From positions 64,188 to 128,187 of the forward strand of contig CAJXLB010000007.1 in the NCBI GenBank assembly GCA_913055905.1: 64,000 bases of DNA, written 5' to 3'. This document shows positions 1-9,891 of this stretch, piece after piece (position 1 is the stretch's first letter; every line of letters starts with the position of its first letter). Position numbers and translations under genes: made by a program. The DNA is from an uncultured Winogradskyella sp. Its GTDB lineage: Bacteria > Bacteroidota > Bacteroidia > Flavobacteriales > Flavobacteriaceae. The notes under the pieces were generated by a model that was not told the DNA's origin, made no database searches, and worked only from the letters and a program-made list of their open reading frames with translations.

Positions 1-11
1 ATTCGAATTAC

Positions 12-488
12 ATGTATAAAACAAAAGTCAATGCGTCTCACCAATTTGAAATTAGTGAAGAAGACGCGACTCAACTCGATGTGGTTTCCACTTCAAAAAA
101 CACCTTCCATATTCTTCAAAATAATGAATCCATAACCGCAAAAGTGCTCCATACGGACTTCAATAAAAAAAAGTACCGCATTATGGTAAATAACAACACT
201 TATGAGGTTGCCATACAAGATTCGCTTGATCAGCAAATAGCGAGTTTAGGATTTCAATTAGGCGCTTCAAAACAGGTCAATGATATTAAGGCACCTATGC
301 CTGGGCTTATTTTGGAAATTAGTGTATCTAAAGGCCAAGAGGTCAAAGAAGGTGAGGTTTTATTGATTCTCGAGGCTATGAAGATGGAAAACGTTATAAA
401 CTCTCCAAGAGATGGTGTTATAAAATCCGTTAACGTACAACAAGGAAATACTGTAGACAAAAACGCACTATTAATCGAATTCGAATAG
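12..488 (+). CDS. Biotin carboxyl carrier protein of an acyl-CoA carboxylase
   Basis: 158 aa. It carries biotin between the carboxylase and carboxyltransferase sites of an acetyl-/propionyl-CoA type carboxylase. The C-terminal half is a biotinyl/lipoyl domain (about residues 90-158). It holds the AMKM biotinylation motif, with Lys124 the expected modified residue, and the upstream 'APMPG' turn. The N-terminal 90 residues are a less conserved lead-in typical of stand-alone carrier subunits. One base separates its stop from the biotin carboxylase start, so the two are almost certainly cotranslated. The window begins 11 bases upstream, so the operon could start earlier. Substrate (acetyl, propionyl or methylcrotonyl) cannot be settled from this subunit. 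Confidence 0.93.
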   Translation: MYKTKVNASHQFEISEEDATQLDVVSTSKNTFHILQNNESITAKVLHTDFNKKKYRIMVNNNTYEVAIQDSLDQQIASLGFQLGASKQVNDIKAPMPGLILEISVSKGQEVKEGEVLLILEAMKMENVINSPRDGVIKSVNVQQGNTVDKNALLIEFE

Positions 489-489
489 T

Positions 490-1929
490 ATGAAAAAAAT
501 ATTGGTCGCCAACAGAGGCGAAATAGCCATACGCGTTATGCGTACCGCTAAAAAAATGGGTATAAAAACCGTAGCTGTATACTCTGAAGCAGATAGAACC
601 GCTCCTCACGTAAAGTATGCAGATGAAGCTGTTTGTATCGGCCCTGCTCCCTCTAACGAATCCTACCTTAGAGGTGATAAAATCATTGAAGCATCAAAAG
701 CCTTGAACGTGGATGCCATTCACCCTGGTTATGGTTTTTTAAGTGAAAATGCCGATTTCGCAGAGCTTTGTGAAAAAAACGATATTGTATTTATTGGACC
801 ACGATCTAAGGCCATTAAAATGATGGGCGATAAATTGGCTGCCAAAGAAGCTGTAAAAGATTACAATATTCCCATGGTCCCAGGTGTAGACCACGCCGTT
901 ACGGACCCTAAAGAAGCTGTTGAAATTGCCAAACAAATAGGCTTACCTATTTTAATTAAAGCAGCCGCTGGTGGTGGCGGTAAGGGTATGCGTATCGTTG
1001 AAAACGAAAAAGACATAGAATCCCAAATGAAGCGCGCCATTAGCGAGGCAACTTCTGCCTTTGGAGACGGTTCTGTTTTCGTTGAAAAATATGTGAGTTC
1101 ACCAAGGCATATTGAAATTCAGGTTATGGCAGACAGCCATGGCAATATTCTGCATTTCTTTGAACGGGAATGCTCAATACAACGCAGACATCAAAAAGTT
1201 GTAGAAGAAGCACCTTCAGCCATTCTAACTCCAGAATTAAGGGAAAAAATGGGACAAGCTGCCATAAATGTAGCGCGGTCTTGCGATTATTTGGGCGCTG
1301 GTACTGTGGAATTTTTAATGGATGCCGACCATAACTTTTACTTCTTGGAGATGAATACCAGATTGCAGGTAGAGCATCCTGTTTCTGAATGGATTTCGGG
1401 AGTAGACCTTGTAGAGCTTCAAATTAATGTAGCTCGAGGGGAAGAATTAAAGATTAAACAGGAAGACTTACAAATTAATGGTCATGCCTTAGAACTTAGG
1501 GTTTATGCTGAGGATCCCATGAACGACTTTTTACCAAGTGTTGGCAATTTAGAGGTCTACCAACTCCCTAAAGGCGAAAACATTAGAGTAGACAATGGAT
1601 TTGAAGAAGGCATGGATATTCCTATTTATTACGATCCCATGCTATCAAAACTCATTACCTATGGAAAAACGAGGAATGAAGCCATACAGCGTATGATTGA
1701 CGCTATCGATAATTATCAAGTCAAAGGTGTAGAAACAACACTTCCCTTCGGCCGATTTGTCTGTGAGCATGAAGCCTTTAGGAGCGGTAATTTTGATACA
1801 CATTTTGTAAAGAATTATTACTCCCCTCAACTTTTGGAAGCACAACATGCCAAAGAAGCCGAAATTGCTGCGAAGTTGGCGCTGAAGCAATATCTAAAAG
1901 ATAAAACCTTATTGAGACTACCTAACTAA
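490..1929 (+). CDS. accC: Acyl-CoA carboxylase, biotin carboxylase subunit
   Basis: 479 aa, full length for AccC-type subunits. It catalyses ATP-dependent carboxylation of biotin on the adjacent carrier protein. The N-terminal domain opens with 'KKILVANRGEIAIRV'. The ATP-grasp glycine loop (GGGGKGMR) lies near residue 160. The catalytic stretch 'FLEMNTRLQVEHPVSEW' is intact, followed by the C-terminal biotin carboxylase domain. It is the middle gene of a carrier-carboxylase-transferase operon, six bases before the next gene. The partner transferase resembles propionyl-CoA carboxylase beta, so the complex more likely acts on propionyl-CoA or another short acyl-CoA than serving as the sole fatty-acid-synthesis ACC. 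That substrate assignment is inference. Confidence 0.93.
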   Translation: MKKILVANRGEIAIRVMRTAKKMGIKTVAVYSEADRTAPHVKYADEAVCIGPAPSNESYLRGDKIIEASKALNVDAIHPGYGFLSENADFAELCEKNDIVFIGPRSKAIKMMGDKLAAKEAVKDYNIPMVPGVDHAVTDPKEAVEIAKQIGLPILIKAAAGGGGKGMRIVENEKDIESQMKRAISEATSAFGDGSVFVEKYVSSPRHIEIQVMADSHGNILHFFERECSIQRRHQKVVEEAPSAILTPELREKMGQAAINVARSCDYLGAGTVEFLMDADHNFYFLEMNTRLQVEHPVSEWISGVDLVELQINVARGEELKIKQEDLQINGHALELRVYAEDPMNDFLPSVGNLEVYQLPKGENIRVDNGFEEGMDIPIYYDPMLSKLITYGKTRNEAIQRMIDAIDNYQVKGVETTLPFGRFVCEHEAFRSGNFDTHFVKNYYSPQLLEAQHAKEAEIAAKLALKQYLKDKTLLRLPN

Positions 1930-1935
1930 GACACT

Positions 1936-3477
1936 ATGGATTCAAAAATAAAAACGCTTAACGAAAAGCTTGCACTAGCCAAATTGGGTGGTGGACAAGA
2001 TCGTATAGAAAAACAGCACAAGAAAAAGAAACTAACCGCACGAGAGCGTATTCTCTACCTGCTCGACGAAGGTTCCTTTGAAGAAATAGGTGCCTTAGTC
2101 ACCCACCGTACCAAAGATTTTGGAATGGAAAATCAAAAGTTTTATGGTGATGGTGTAGTAACTGGCTACGGTACCATTGATGGCAGGCTCGTTTACGTAT
2201 TCGCCCAAGACTTTACTGTTTTTGGAGGCTCATTATCTGAAACCCATGCCGAAAAAATTTGTAAAATAATGGATATGGCGGTCAATGTGGGCGCACCAAT
2301 AATTGGCTTAAATGACTCTGGTGGTGCTAGAATCCAAGAGGGCGTGCGTTCGTTAGGCGGTTATGCAGATATTTTTTATCGCAATGTACAAGCCTCTGGA
2401 GTTATACCACAAATTTCAGCGATCATGGGCCCTTGCGCTGGAGGTGCGGTGTATTCTCCAGCCATGACTGATTTTACTATTATGGTTCAGGACACGAGTT
2501 ATATGTTCGTTACGGGACCTAATGTGGTAAAAACCGTTACAAACGAAGAAGTGACCAGTGAAGAATTGGGAGGTGCCAGTGTACATTCCACAAAATCGGG
2601 TGTAGCACACAAGACCTCATCTAACGATATTGAATGTTTAGAGGACGTAAAGGCCTTGTTAAGCTATCTTCCTCAAAGTAACCGGGAAAAACCACAGGAT
2701 TTGGAGTTTGAGTTAAAAGATGAAGTGCGAGAAAGTTTATCGAACATCGTTCCGGACAATCCAAACAAGCCTTACGATATGCATGAGGTAATTAATGGTA
2801 TTATTGATGAGGATTCGTTTTATGAAATTCATAAGGACTATGCAGAAAATATCATTGTAGGTTTTGCAAGACTGGGCGGAAAATCTATTGGTATCATTGC
2901 CAATCAGCCCATGTTTTTAGCCGGAGTACTTGGGGTTAAAAGCTCTAAAAAAGCTGCTAGATTTGTAAGATTCTGTGATGCCTTTAATATACCTATGCTT
3001 GTCCTTGAAGATGTGCCTGGATTCTTGCCAGGAACAGACCAAGAATGGAACGGGATTATTGTTCATGGTGCCAAGCTGCTGTACGCCTTTAGTGAGGCTA
3101 CGGTTCCAAGAGTTACGGTGATTACAAGAAAAGCCTATGGAGGTGCTTATGACGTAATGAATTCTAAACATATTGGTGCCGACATGAATTTTGCTTGGCC
3201 ATCTGCAGAAATTGCTGTTATGGGAGCTAAAGGTGCTGCCGAGATTATTTTCAGGCGCGAAATCGCTGCAGCTGATGATAAAGATGCCAAATGGAAGGAG
3301 AAAGAAGCCGAATATGCTCAGTTGTTCGCTAACCCTTATAGTGCCGCTGAACGTGGTTTTATCGACGAAGTCATTTTGCCTAAGGACACCAGACGCAAAT
3401 TGATAAAAGCCTTTAGCATGTTAGAACAAAAAGAGGTCAATAAACCAAAACGCAAACACGGTAATATTCCTTTATAA
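1936..3477 (+). CDS. Acyl-CoA carboxylase carboxyltransferase (propionyl-CoA carboxylase beta type)
   Basis: 513 aa, the usual length for PccB-like fused carboxyltransferases. It moves CO2 from carboxybiotin to an acyl-CoA. Both crotonase-fold halves are visible. The N-terminal half has '[12 protein letters not shown]', '[12 protein letters not shown]' and '[12 protein letters not shown]'. The C-terminal half has '[12 protein letters not shown]', 'DVPGFLPG' and '[10 protein letters not shown]'. It is last in the operon. Its TAA stop abuts the TAA of the convergent SRAP gene in the hexamer TTATAA (3472-3477), which leaves no room for a terminator between them. Alternatives within the family are acetyl-CoA or methylmalonyl-CoA enzymes. 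Confidence 0.92.
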   Translation: MDSKIKTLNEKLALAKLGGGQDRIEKQHKKKKLTARERILYLLDEGSFEEIGALVTHRTKDFGMENQKFYGDGVVTGYGTIDGRLVYVFAQDFTVFGGSLSETHAEKICKIMDMAVNVGAPIIGLNDSGGARIQEGVRSLGGYADIFYRNVQASGVIPQISAIMGPCAGGAVYSPAMTDFTIMVQDTSYMFVTGPNVVKTVTNEEVTSEELGGASVHSTKSGVAHKTSSNDIECLEDVKALLSYLPQSNREKPQDLEFELKDEVRESLSNIVPDNPNKPYDMHEVINGIIDEDSFYEIHKDYAENIIVGFARLGGKSIGIIANQPMFLAGVLGVKSSKKAARFVRFCDAFNIPMLVLEDVPGFLPGTDQEWNGIIVHGAKLLYAFSEATVPRVTVITRKAYGGAYDVMNSKHIGADMNFAWPSAEIAVMGAKGAAEIIFRREIAAADDKDAKWKEKEAEYAQLFANPYSAAERGFIDEVILPKDTRRKLIKAFSMLEQKEVNKPKRKHGNIPL

Positions 3478-4212
3478 ATAGGTGTAGCCTAACTCCTTGT
3501 AGGAAACAGGTTCTGCTATAGCGTGATGATTACTATCAATTCGAGGCTTATACAAATCTTTACTGATTGTGTAAGCCTCGAGTTGTTCATCATCATATGG
3601 GTCTTCTAGGATATTCTGTATGTCATTTTGCCTCAATTCTTCAGCTACCCAAGAGCGCTCATTTGATTTTTTAAGGATTACTGGCTGGCGCTTTTTTATA
3701 TTATGAATGCGCTCAAAATAAGGAGATGCCTTTTTGGTGAGTATACTAAAGGTAATATGCTTTCCGATTATAGTATAAATACCAGCTAATGAAAAAATAC
3801 CATCATCTTTTCTATGGATAAGGACTGGATATTTAGTCTTTAAATGCGTGTGCGGCTCATAAAACCCTGTTACAGGAATTATACAGCGTTTAGACATTGC
3901 TGAATGCTTGTATATAAAATGATCGAATAATTTTTCGCTTTGAGCATTAAGACCAGCACCGTAGCGAATACTCTCTTTGTAATAAGCCTTGATGTCTTCT
4001 GGCCCTTTTGTTTCAGGCACTATTCCCCAAATCCCAGGGGCCAAAACTTCTGGTTTTTGTTGCGGAATTAGCAACATATTAGGGTGTGAGAATCCATTAA
4101 GGTGATAGGCAGGTTTATCGAATAAAGGACCATAAGAGGCATTACTCAAGGTGACATTATACCGAAGCTCTAAATCTTTTATGGTCGTTGTCTGTCGGGT
4201 TTGATAACACAT
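3472..4212 (-). CDS. SOS response-associated peptidase (YedK/HMCES, SRAP family)
   Basis: 246 aa. SRAP proteins crosslink through Cys2 to abasic sites in single-stranded DNA and shield them during replication. The start 'MCYQTRQT' puts the catalytic cysteine directly after the initiator Met, which fixes the start codon. Other conserved points are an Asn in 'GLNAQSEKL', a Glu in '[10 protein letters not shown]', and the His region '[14 protein letters not shown]'. The gene ends on the carboxyltransferase operon and diverges from the efflux gene over a 102-bp gap. Substrate binding by the recombinant family is established; activity here is inferred from the conserved residues. Confidence 0.9.
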   Translation of the reverse strand: MCYQTRQTTTIKDLELRYNVTLSNASYGPLFDKPAYHLNGFSHPNMLLIPQQKPEVLAPGIWGIVPETKGPEDIKAYYKESIRYGAGLNAQSEKLFDHFIYKHSAMSKRCIIPVTGFYEPHTHLKTKYPVLIHRKDDGIFSLAGIYTIIGKHITFSILTKKASPYFERIHNIKKRQPVILKKSNERSWVAEELRQNDIQNILEDPYDDEQLEAYTISKDLYKPRIDSNHHAIAEPVSYKELGYTYL

Positions 4213-4302
4213 ATATCACACTGCTTAGTAAAACCTAAGTTACTAAATTATCAACTTCATATAAAGTTCTGCTAAAACTTAAGCTTAGTGCTCTAATTAA
4301 CG

Positions 4303-4310
4303 TACTTTTG
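4303..4310 (+). promoter_or_regulatory. Bacteroidota -7 promoter element for the efflux gene
   Basis: TACTTTTG matches the Bacteroidota sigma-A -7 consensus TAnnTTTG. It ends four bases before the ATG of the MFS gene, so transcription should begin at or within a few bases of the start codon and give a leaderless mRNA. No clear -33 TTG is visible. Confidence 0.5.
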
Positions 4311-4314
4311 CAAA

Positions 4315-5526
4315 ATGCGAAAAAGCGACACCTCTCAAGCCGAATTTGTTGTATTAATGGCTGCGCTCATGTCTATTGTTGCGCTATCCATTGATGCTGT
4401 TCTGCCTGCTTTACCCAACATTGGAGCGCATTTAAATATCACCGACCCGAACCAAAATCAAAAAATCATCACAATGATATTTTTGGGTTTAGGTATTGGC
4501 CAACTTGTGTTTGGTCCATTATCTGATAGTTTTGGACGCAAACCCATCGTTTACATGGGGTTTACGGTATTTATAGCGGCTTCCATAATCTGCATAACGA
4601 CCAAAAATTTTGAAATGATGATTTTTGGCCGCATCCTCCAAGGTGTAGGATTGGCCTCGCCTAGAACCATGTGCATTGCAATGGTCAGAGACACCTACAG
4701 CGGTGATTACATGGCGAAAATCTTGTCTATTGTGGTTATGATTTTCATTTTGGTTCCTGTTATCGCACCAACTCTTGGACAGGCATTAATGGTCTATTTC
4801 AGTTGGAAATCGATATTCATTTTTACACTTTGCTTTGGCGTTCTGGTTATGTTGTGGTTTTGGTTAAGGCAAAATGAAACCCTAAAAGAGAAATATAAAA
4901 TACCCTATCGCCTAAGTATTTTTAAAACTGGGACCATTGAATTTTTTAAGATACGTTCGGCCGTCATTTACACAATCCTATCTGGACTGATAACCGGTTC
5001 CTTCATGGTATATCTGAGTACCTCCCAACAAATTTTTGAAAAGCAGTACGGCCTAGCGGAAGAATTTCCCTTAATCTTCGCAAGCCTTGCAATTTCCGTA
5101 GGTTTGGCTACTTTTTTAAATAGTAGGCTGGTCGTGAAATTTGGAATGCGCCGCATTGTGCATACGGCTATGCTCTCTTTTGTTGGTATTTCCTTGTTAT
5201 ATGTACTCGTTTTTTATGGCGGAGTTAATCCGCCCATAGAGGTTTTAGTGGGCTTCTTTGCGCTGCAATTCTTCACCATTGGTTTCTTATTCGGAAATTT
5301 ACGTGCCTTGGCCATGGAGCCATTAGGTCATATCGCTGGTGTGGGCTCTGCTTTAAATGGTTTTCTTTCGACAGTTATGGCTGTTCCTATTGCCAATTTC
5401 ATTGGTAGTTTTGTGGTTAAATCCGTAGTGCCTTTGTTTAGCGGTTTTTTTGTGTGCGGACTCATAGCCTTGCTCCTATTTTACAGCAATAGCAGTAAGG
5501 TGGTGAAATTGATTAAACAAGTTTAG
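4315..5526 (+). CDS. Bcr/CflA-type multidrug efflux MFS transporter
   Basis: 403 aa, about 12 predicted membrane segments, proton-coupled drug efflux family. The first segment holds 'SIDAVLPALPNIG', the family counterpart of 'AIDMYLPALP'. The loop between segments 2 and 3 carries motif A as 'GPLSDSFGRKP'. 'GRILQGVGLASPRTM' matches the fourth-helix region. Start chosen at MRKS because membrane segment 1 begins right after it. The substrate cannot be predicted. The last four bases (TTAG) are shared with the convergent Sua5 gene. Confidence 0.88.
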   Translation: MRKSDTSQAEFVVLMAALMSIVALSIDAVLPALPNIGAHLNITDPNQNQKIITMIFLGLGIGQLVFGPLSDSFGRKPIVYMGFTVFIAASIICITTKNFEMMIFGRILQGVGLASPRTMCIAMVRDTYSGDYMAKILSIVVMIFILVPVIAPTLGQALMVYFSWKSIFIFTLCFGVLVMLWFWLRQNETLKEKYKIPYRLSIFKTGTIEFFKIRSAVIYTILSGLITGSFMVYLSTSQQIFEKQYGLAEEFPLIFASLAISVGLATFLNSRLVVKFGMRRIVHTAMLSFVGISLLYVLVFYGGVNPPIEVLVGFFALQFFTIGFLFGNLRALAMEPLGHIAGVGSALNGFLSTVMAVPIANFIGSFVVKSVVPLFSGFFVCGLIALLLFYSNSSKVVKLIKQV

Positions 5527-6143
5527 AATATCTCTATGGTCCCTTTGCCTTCCCGAACAATAACAGGTTGATCTTCGGACAGGTCGATAATGGTGGAGCC
5601 TTCGTTTCCGCCATAGCCTCCATCAACTACAACATCAACAAGTTTATCCCATTTTTCCAGTATTAACTCAGGGTCTGTCGTGTATTCCACAATTTCGTCC
5701 TCATCACGTATAGAAGTTGACACAAGCGGATTGCCCAAAGCACTCACAATGGCCAAGGTAATGGGATTATCAGGTACCCGTATACCAACCGTTTTACGCT
5801 TTTTAAAAGGGTTAGGAAGATTTTTTGAGCCTGGTAATATAAACGTATATGGCCCAGGTAAAGCACGTTTCAGGATCTTAAAGGTGGTATTATCTATTTG
5901 CTTCACATAATCACTCAAATTGCTCAAATCTTCACAGATAAAGGACAGGTTAGATTTTTCCAATTTCACACCCTTAATTTGAGCTATGCGCTCTAAGGCC
6001 TTCATCTTTGTGATGTCACAACCCAATCCGTAAACGGTATCGGTCGGATAAATAACAAGTCCTCCCCTTTTTAACACATCTACCACCTTTTGAACCGCCT
6101 TTGGGTTTGGGTTTTCTGGATATATTTTTATAAAGTCGGCCAT
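5523..6143 (-). CDS. L-threonylcarbamoyladenylate synthase (Sua5/YrdC/YciO family)
   Basis: 206 aa, a single YrdC-fold domain. It makes threonylcarbamoyl-AMP from Thr, bicarbonate and ATP, the first step toward the t6A37 tRNA modification. The characteristic 'GGLVIYPTDTVYGLGCDI' lies near residue 28, with 'SNLSFICEDLSNL' and 'PGPYTFILPGS' further on. It has no C-terminal Sua5 domain, so it is the short YrdC/YciO type. YciO paralogues can be hard to separate from YrdC by sequence. It lies 13 bp downstream of uvrD on the same strand and probably shares its transcript. Confidence 0.9.
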   Translation of the reverse strand: MADFIKIYPENPNPKAVQKVVDVLKRGGLVIYPTDTVYGLGCDITKMKALERIAQIKGVKLEKSNLSFICEDLSNLSDYVKQIDNTTFKILKRALPGPYTFILPGSKNLPNPFKKRKTVGIRVPDNPITLAIVSALGNPLVSTSIRDEDEIVEYTTDPELILEKWDKLVDVVVDGGYGGNEGSTIIDLSEDQPVIVREGKGTIEIF

Positions 6144-6156
6144 TGGGTTATAATGT

Positions 6157-8493
6157 TTAACTTATGATTTCAAGTTTAGCAAACCTCAACAGAAGTTTTT
6201 TGGTGTCGCCATTTTCAAATTTAATCTCAGCCTTAAGGTCTCCACCTGTGCCCTCAATTTTTAGCACCTCTCCTCTACCGAATCTTTGATGATTGACAAT
6301 ATTACCAACGGCCAGATTGCTATCAAATAAATTTGAGCCTCCACTAGTTTTGGATACAGGCTTCATCTTTTTTGGCGTGCTAATCTTAAAACCTTCCGAT
6401 TTTTTGGCAGTGCTTTTTTTGTTGAATTTTGGTGATTTTGGTTTAGCAAACCGCACTTTGTTTGGTTCTACATCTCCAAAAATGGAAGCATCCAACATCG
6501 GGTTAAAACGCTGCTCTTGCAAAGGGGTAATAATATCTAAATACTGATCGTCTATTTCTTCAATAAAACGGCTTGGTTCTGCATCAATAAGCTTTCCCCA
6601 ACGGTATCGCGATAGTGTGTAGGTCAAATAGGCTTGCTTTTCGGCCCTGGTCAAAGCGACATAAAACAGGCGACGTTCTTCCTCGAGCTCGCTTCTGGTA
6701 TTCATACTCATAGCGCTAGGAAACAAGTCTTCCTCCATACCAACGATGAACACATGTGGAAATTCGAGCCCTTTAGCCAAATGTATGGTCATAAGAGCTA
6801 CATGGTTAGGGTCTCCTTTATCAGAGTCCAAATCCGTGGCTAGAGCAACATCCTCAAGGAATTCGGTGAGAGACCCTGTAGAGTCAGCAACTTCCACTTG
6901 GCCTTCAACAAAGTCTTTTATACCGTTGAGAAGCTCCTCAATGTTCTCCATTTTGGCTATGCCTTCTGGAGTACCGTCTTTATTGAATTCCTTGATGAGT
7001 CCAGTAACTTTTATAACATGCTCGGAAAGCTCAAAAGCATTGGCGTTTGCATTCATCACCTGAAAGCTTTCAATCATGGTTACAAAATCCTTGAGCTTAT
7101 TACGGGTTCCAGAATTGATTTTTAAATCGAGATTATCTATACGTTTAATAACTTCAAAAATTGAAATGTCGTAACCATTAGCGGCTACGATGAGACGATC
7201 CATAGTGGTTTGGCCTATACCACGAGCCGGAAAATTAATGATTCGCTTAAGCGCCTCTTCATCGGCAGGATTTAAAATCAAGCGCAAATAAGATAAAACA
7301 TCTTTAATCTCCTTGCGCTGGTAAAAGGAAAGGCCACCGTAAATACGGTACTTTATATCACGTTTTCTTAGGGCGTCCTCAATGGCACGTGATTGTGCAT
7401 TCGTTCTATATAACACAGCAAAATCCTTATTTTGAAGCTGCTGCTGCATCTTGGCTTCAAATATGGTACTGGCAACATAACGTCCTTCATCGCCATCGGT
7501 CATCAAACGATTGACCTTAATCTTAGGGCCTTCTTCGTTAGCTGTCCAAACGATTTTATCGAGTTTGTTTTGATTTTTATCAATAACGGAATTCGCCGCA
7601 TTAACAATGTTCTTGGTAGACCTATAGTTCTGTTCTAACCTAAAGACCTTCACATTGTCATAATCGCGCTGAAAATTCAGAATATTGCTAATGTTGGCAC
7701 CTCTAAAGGCATAAATACTTTGCGCGTCGTCCCCTACGACGCAGATGTTGTGAAACCTATCGGCAAGGGCACGAACAATAAGGTATTGCGAATGGTTAGT
7801 ATCTTGATACTCATCTACCAAAATATAGCGGAATCGGTCTTGATATTTTGCCAAAACATCTGGGAATCGCGTTAGTAGCTCATTGGTTTTTAATAACAGA
7901 TCATCAAAATCCATGGCTCCGGCCTTAAAGCAGCGCTCTACATAATTTTGATAGATATCTCCCATACGAGGCCGCCTGGCCGCAGCATCTGCTTCCATTA
8001 GCTCAGGGTTATTAAAATAGGCCTTAACCGTAATCAAACTATTTTTATAAGAGGAAATCCGAGACCGAATCTGTTTGTATTTATAGACATCTTTGTCCAG
8101 TCCCATCTCTTTTATAATGGAAGAAATTAAGCGGTCGGAGTCTTGAGTGTCGTAAATGGTAAAATTACTGGGATAACCCAATCTATCCGATTCTATACGT
8201 AGGATTTTGGCAAATACAGAGTGAAACGTTCCCATCCAAAGGTTTTTAGCTTCAGAATCCCCAACGATATCAGCAATTCTGCCCTTCATCTCACGTGCTG
8301 CCTTATTGGTAAAAGTCAATGCAAGAATATTAAATGGGTCAACGCCTTGATTCATGAGATGTGCAATCCTGTAGGTTAAAACCCTAGTCTTCCCAGATCC
8401 TGCCCCAGCAATCACAATCATAGGCCCATCCTTTTGTAGGGTGGGTGCTAATTGTGCTTCGTTAAGTTGACTCAAGTATTTGTCCAAAATCAA
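6157..8493 (-). CDS. ATP-dependent DNA helicase UvrD/PcrA type
   Basis: 778 aa, superfamily 1A 3'-5' helicase used in excision and mismatch repair and in clearing stalled complexes. Walker A 'AGAGSGKT' lies near residue 30, Walker B as 'VDEYQDTN', motif III as 'VVGDDAQSIYAFRGA', motif V/VI as 'TIHLAKGLEF' and 'YVALTRAEK'. The last about 50 residues (from 'VGNIVNHQRFGRGEV') are the tudor-like RNA-polymerase-contact domain of PcrA. No ATG fits the N terminus. The reading begins at a TTG, and a second TTG two codons in (8487) would give MDKYLSQLNEAQ, closer to relatives; I could not decide between them. Confidence 0.94.
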   Translation of the reverse strand: MILDKYLSQLNEAQLAPTLQKDGPMIVIAGAGSGKTRVLTYRIAHLMNQGVDPFNILALTFTNKAAREMKGRIADIVGDSEAKNLWMGTFHSVFAKILRIESDRLGYPSNFTIYDTQDSDRLISSIIKEMGLDKDVYKYKQIRSRISSYKNSLITVKAYFNNPELMEADAAARRPRMGDIYQNYVERCFKAGAMDFDDLLLKTNELLTRFPDVLAKYQDRFRYILVDEYQDTNHSQYLIVRALADRFHNICVVGDDAQSIYAFRGANISNILNFQRDYDNVKVFRLEQNYRSTKNIVNAANSVIDKNQNKLDKIVWTANEEGPKIKVNRLMTDGDEGRYVASTIFEAKMQQQLQNKDFAVLYRTNAQSRAIEDALRKRDIKYRIYGGLSFYQRKEIKDVLSYLRLILNPADEEALKRIINFPARGIGQTTMDRLIVAANGYDISIFEVIKRIDNLDLKINSGTRNKLKDFVTMIESFQVMNANANAFELSEHVIKVTGLIKEFNKDGTPEGIAKMENIEELLNGIKDFVEGQVEVADSTGSLTEFLEDVALATDLDSDKGDPNHVALMTIHLAKGLEFPHVFIVGMEEDLFPSAMSMNTRSELEEERRLFYVALTRAEKQAYLTYTLSRYRWGKLIDAEPSRFIEEIDDQYLDIITPLQEQRFNPMLDASIFGDVEPNKVRFAKPKSPKFNKKSTAKKSEGFKISTPKKMKPVSKTSGGSNLFDSNLAVGNIVNHQRFGRGEVLKIEGTGGDLKAEIKFENGDTKKLLLRFAKLEIIS

Positions 8494-8620
8494 TTTTTTT
8501 GGACCGTGAAAATAAGCATTGTAACAAGTTTTTCCATGACGAAATCCTATTAATTATAAACAATGTTTCAAATGTTCAGATTTGTTAAATTTCAATATCT
8601 TAGTGAAAATTTTTAGTCCT

Positions 8621-9889
8621 ATGAAATACATTTTATCCCTTGTTTTATTATTACCTTTTCTATCATTTTCTCAAGGCACGGTTGAGAAGGATATTGACGC
8701 TATTGAAGACAAATTAATAGAGTGGCGCCATTACTTTCATCAAAATCCAGAATTGTCCAATCGGGAATACAAAACAGCCGAAAAGATAGCCGAACATCTC
8801 AATCAATTAGGTTTGGATGTTGAAACTGGAATTGCCAAGACTGGTGTTGTTGGTGTTTTAAAAGGGGCCCAACCTGGGAAGGTCATTGCACTTCGTGCCG
8901 ATATCGATGCTTTACCTGTTACCGAACGTAATGATTTACCATTTAAGTCAGAAGTCAGAACAACATTTTTAAATACCGAAACTGGCGTTATGCACGCTTG
9001 TGGGCATGATACACATATTGCTATTTTAATGGCAACAGCAGAGGTCTTATCAAAACATAAGGATAAGCTTAAAGGCACCGTTAAATTCATATTTCAACCG
9101 GCTGAAGAAGGGCCGCCACCAGGAGAAGAAGGCGGTGCTAAGTTGATGGTGAAAGAAGGGGTTTTAGACAACCCTAAGGTTGATGCCATTTTTGGCCTGC
9201 ATATCAATTCAGAAACGCCTGTTGGTACCATAAAGTACAAAATAGAAGGAATCATGGCGGCTGTAGAACGTTTTGTCATAACGGTAAAAGGTAAACAGAC
9301 CCATGGTTCGCAACCTTGGTCTGGAGTGGACCCTATCCTTATATCGGCAAAAATCATTGATGGATTGCAGACCATAATAAGCAGAGAGGCCAAATTGACG
9401 GATGAAGCTGCCGTTATTACCGTTGGAAAAATTACCTCAGGAACGCGCTTTAATATCATTCCTGAGTCTGCCGAGCTGATAGGAACGGTAAGAACCCTAG
9501 ACCCTGAAATGCGGGAAATGATTATTGAGCGCATGACAGAGATGGCACAAACCATAGCCAAAGCTTATGGCGGCGAAGCGGAGGTAACTTTTCAAAACAA
9601 TGCGTCCATTACCTTTAATGACCCAGATTTAACGCAACAAATTTTACCGTCGTTACATAAGGTGGCCGGTAAGGAAAACGTAGAGATAATGAAGGCTACA
9701 ACTGGCGGTGAAGATTTCTCTTTCTTTCAAGAGAAAGTACCAGGTGTCTACTTTTTCCTGGGCGGAATGACACCTGGAAACACCAAACCTTATCCTCACC
9801 ATACGCCAGATTTCAGAATAGATGACAGTGGCATGCTTCTTGGCGTTAAGGCGTTTACACAAATTACATTTGACTATTTGAATAACTAA
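8621..9889 (+). CDS. Secreted M20 family amidohydrolase (N-acyl amino acid hydrolase-like)
   Basis: 422 aa from the ATG at 8621. An upstream TTG extends the frame, but the 8621 start gives a clean signal peptide ending near 'LSFSQG'. Family members hydrolyse N-acyl amino acids with two metal ions. Visible ligands are 'HACGHDTH', 'QPAEEGPPP' and the terminal 'HHTPDFR'. The dimerisation insert follows 'ERFVITVKGKQTHGSQP'. Compared with typical IAA-amino-acid hydrolases it has a short glycine/proline-rich insert after the Glu pair (GPPPGEEGG). Only two bases separate it from the next gene, so translational coupling is likely. Signal peptide implies periplasmic or outer action. Confidence 0.9.
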   Translation: MKYILSLVLLLPFLSFSQGTVEKDIDAIEDKLIEWRHYFHQNPELSNREYKTAEKIAEHLNQLGLDVETGIAKTGVVGVLKGAQPGKVIALRADIDALPVTERNDLPFKSEVRTTFLNTETGVMHACGHDTHIAILMATAEVLSKHKDKLKGTVKFIFQPAEEGPPPGEEGGAKLMVKEGVLDNPKVDAIFGLHINSETPVGTIKYKIEGIMAAVERFVITVKGKQTHGSQPWSGVDPILISAKIIDGLQTIISREAKLTDEAAVITVGKITSGTRFNIIPESAELIGTVRTLDPEMREMIIERMTEMAQTIAKAYGGEAEVTFQNNASITFNDPDLTQQILPSLHKVAGKENVEIMKATTGGEDFSFFQEKVPGVYFFLGGMTPGNTKPYPHHTPDFRIDDSGMLLGVKAFTQITFDYLNN

Positions 9890-9891
9890 AT

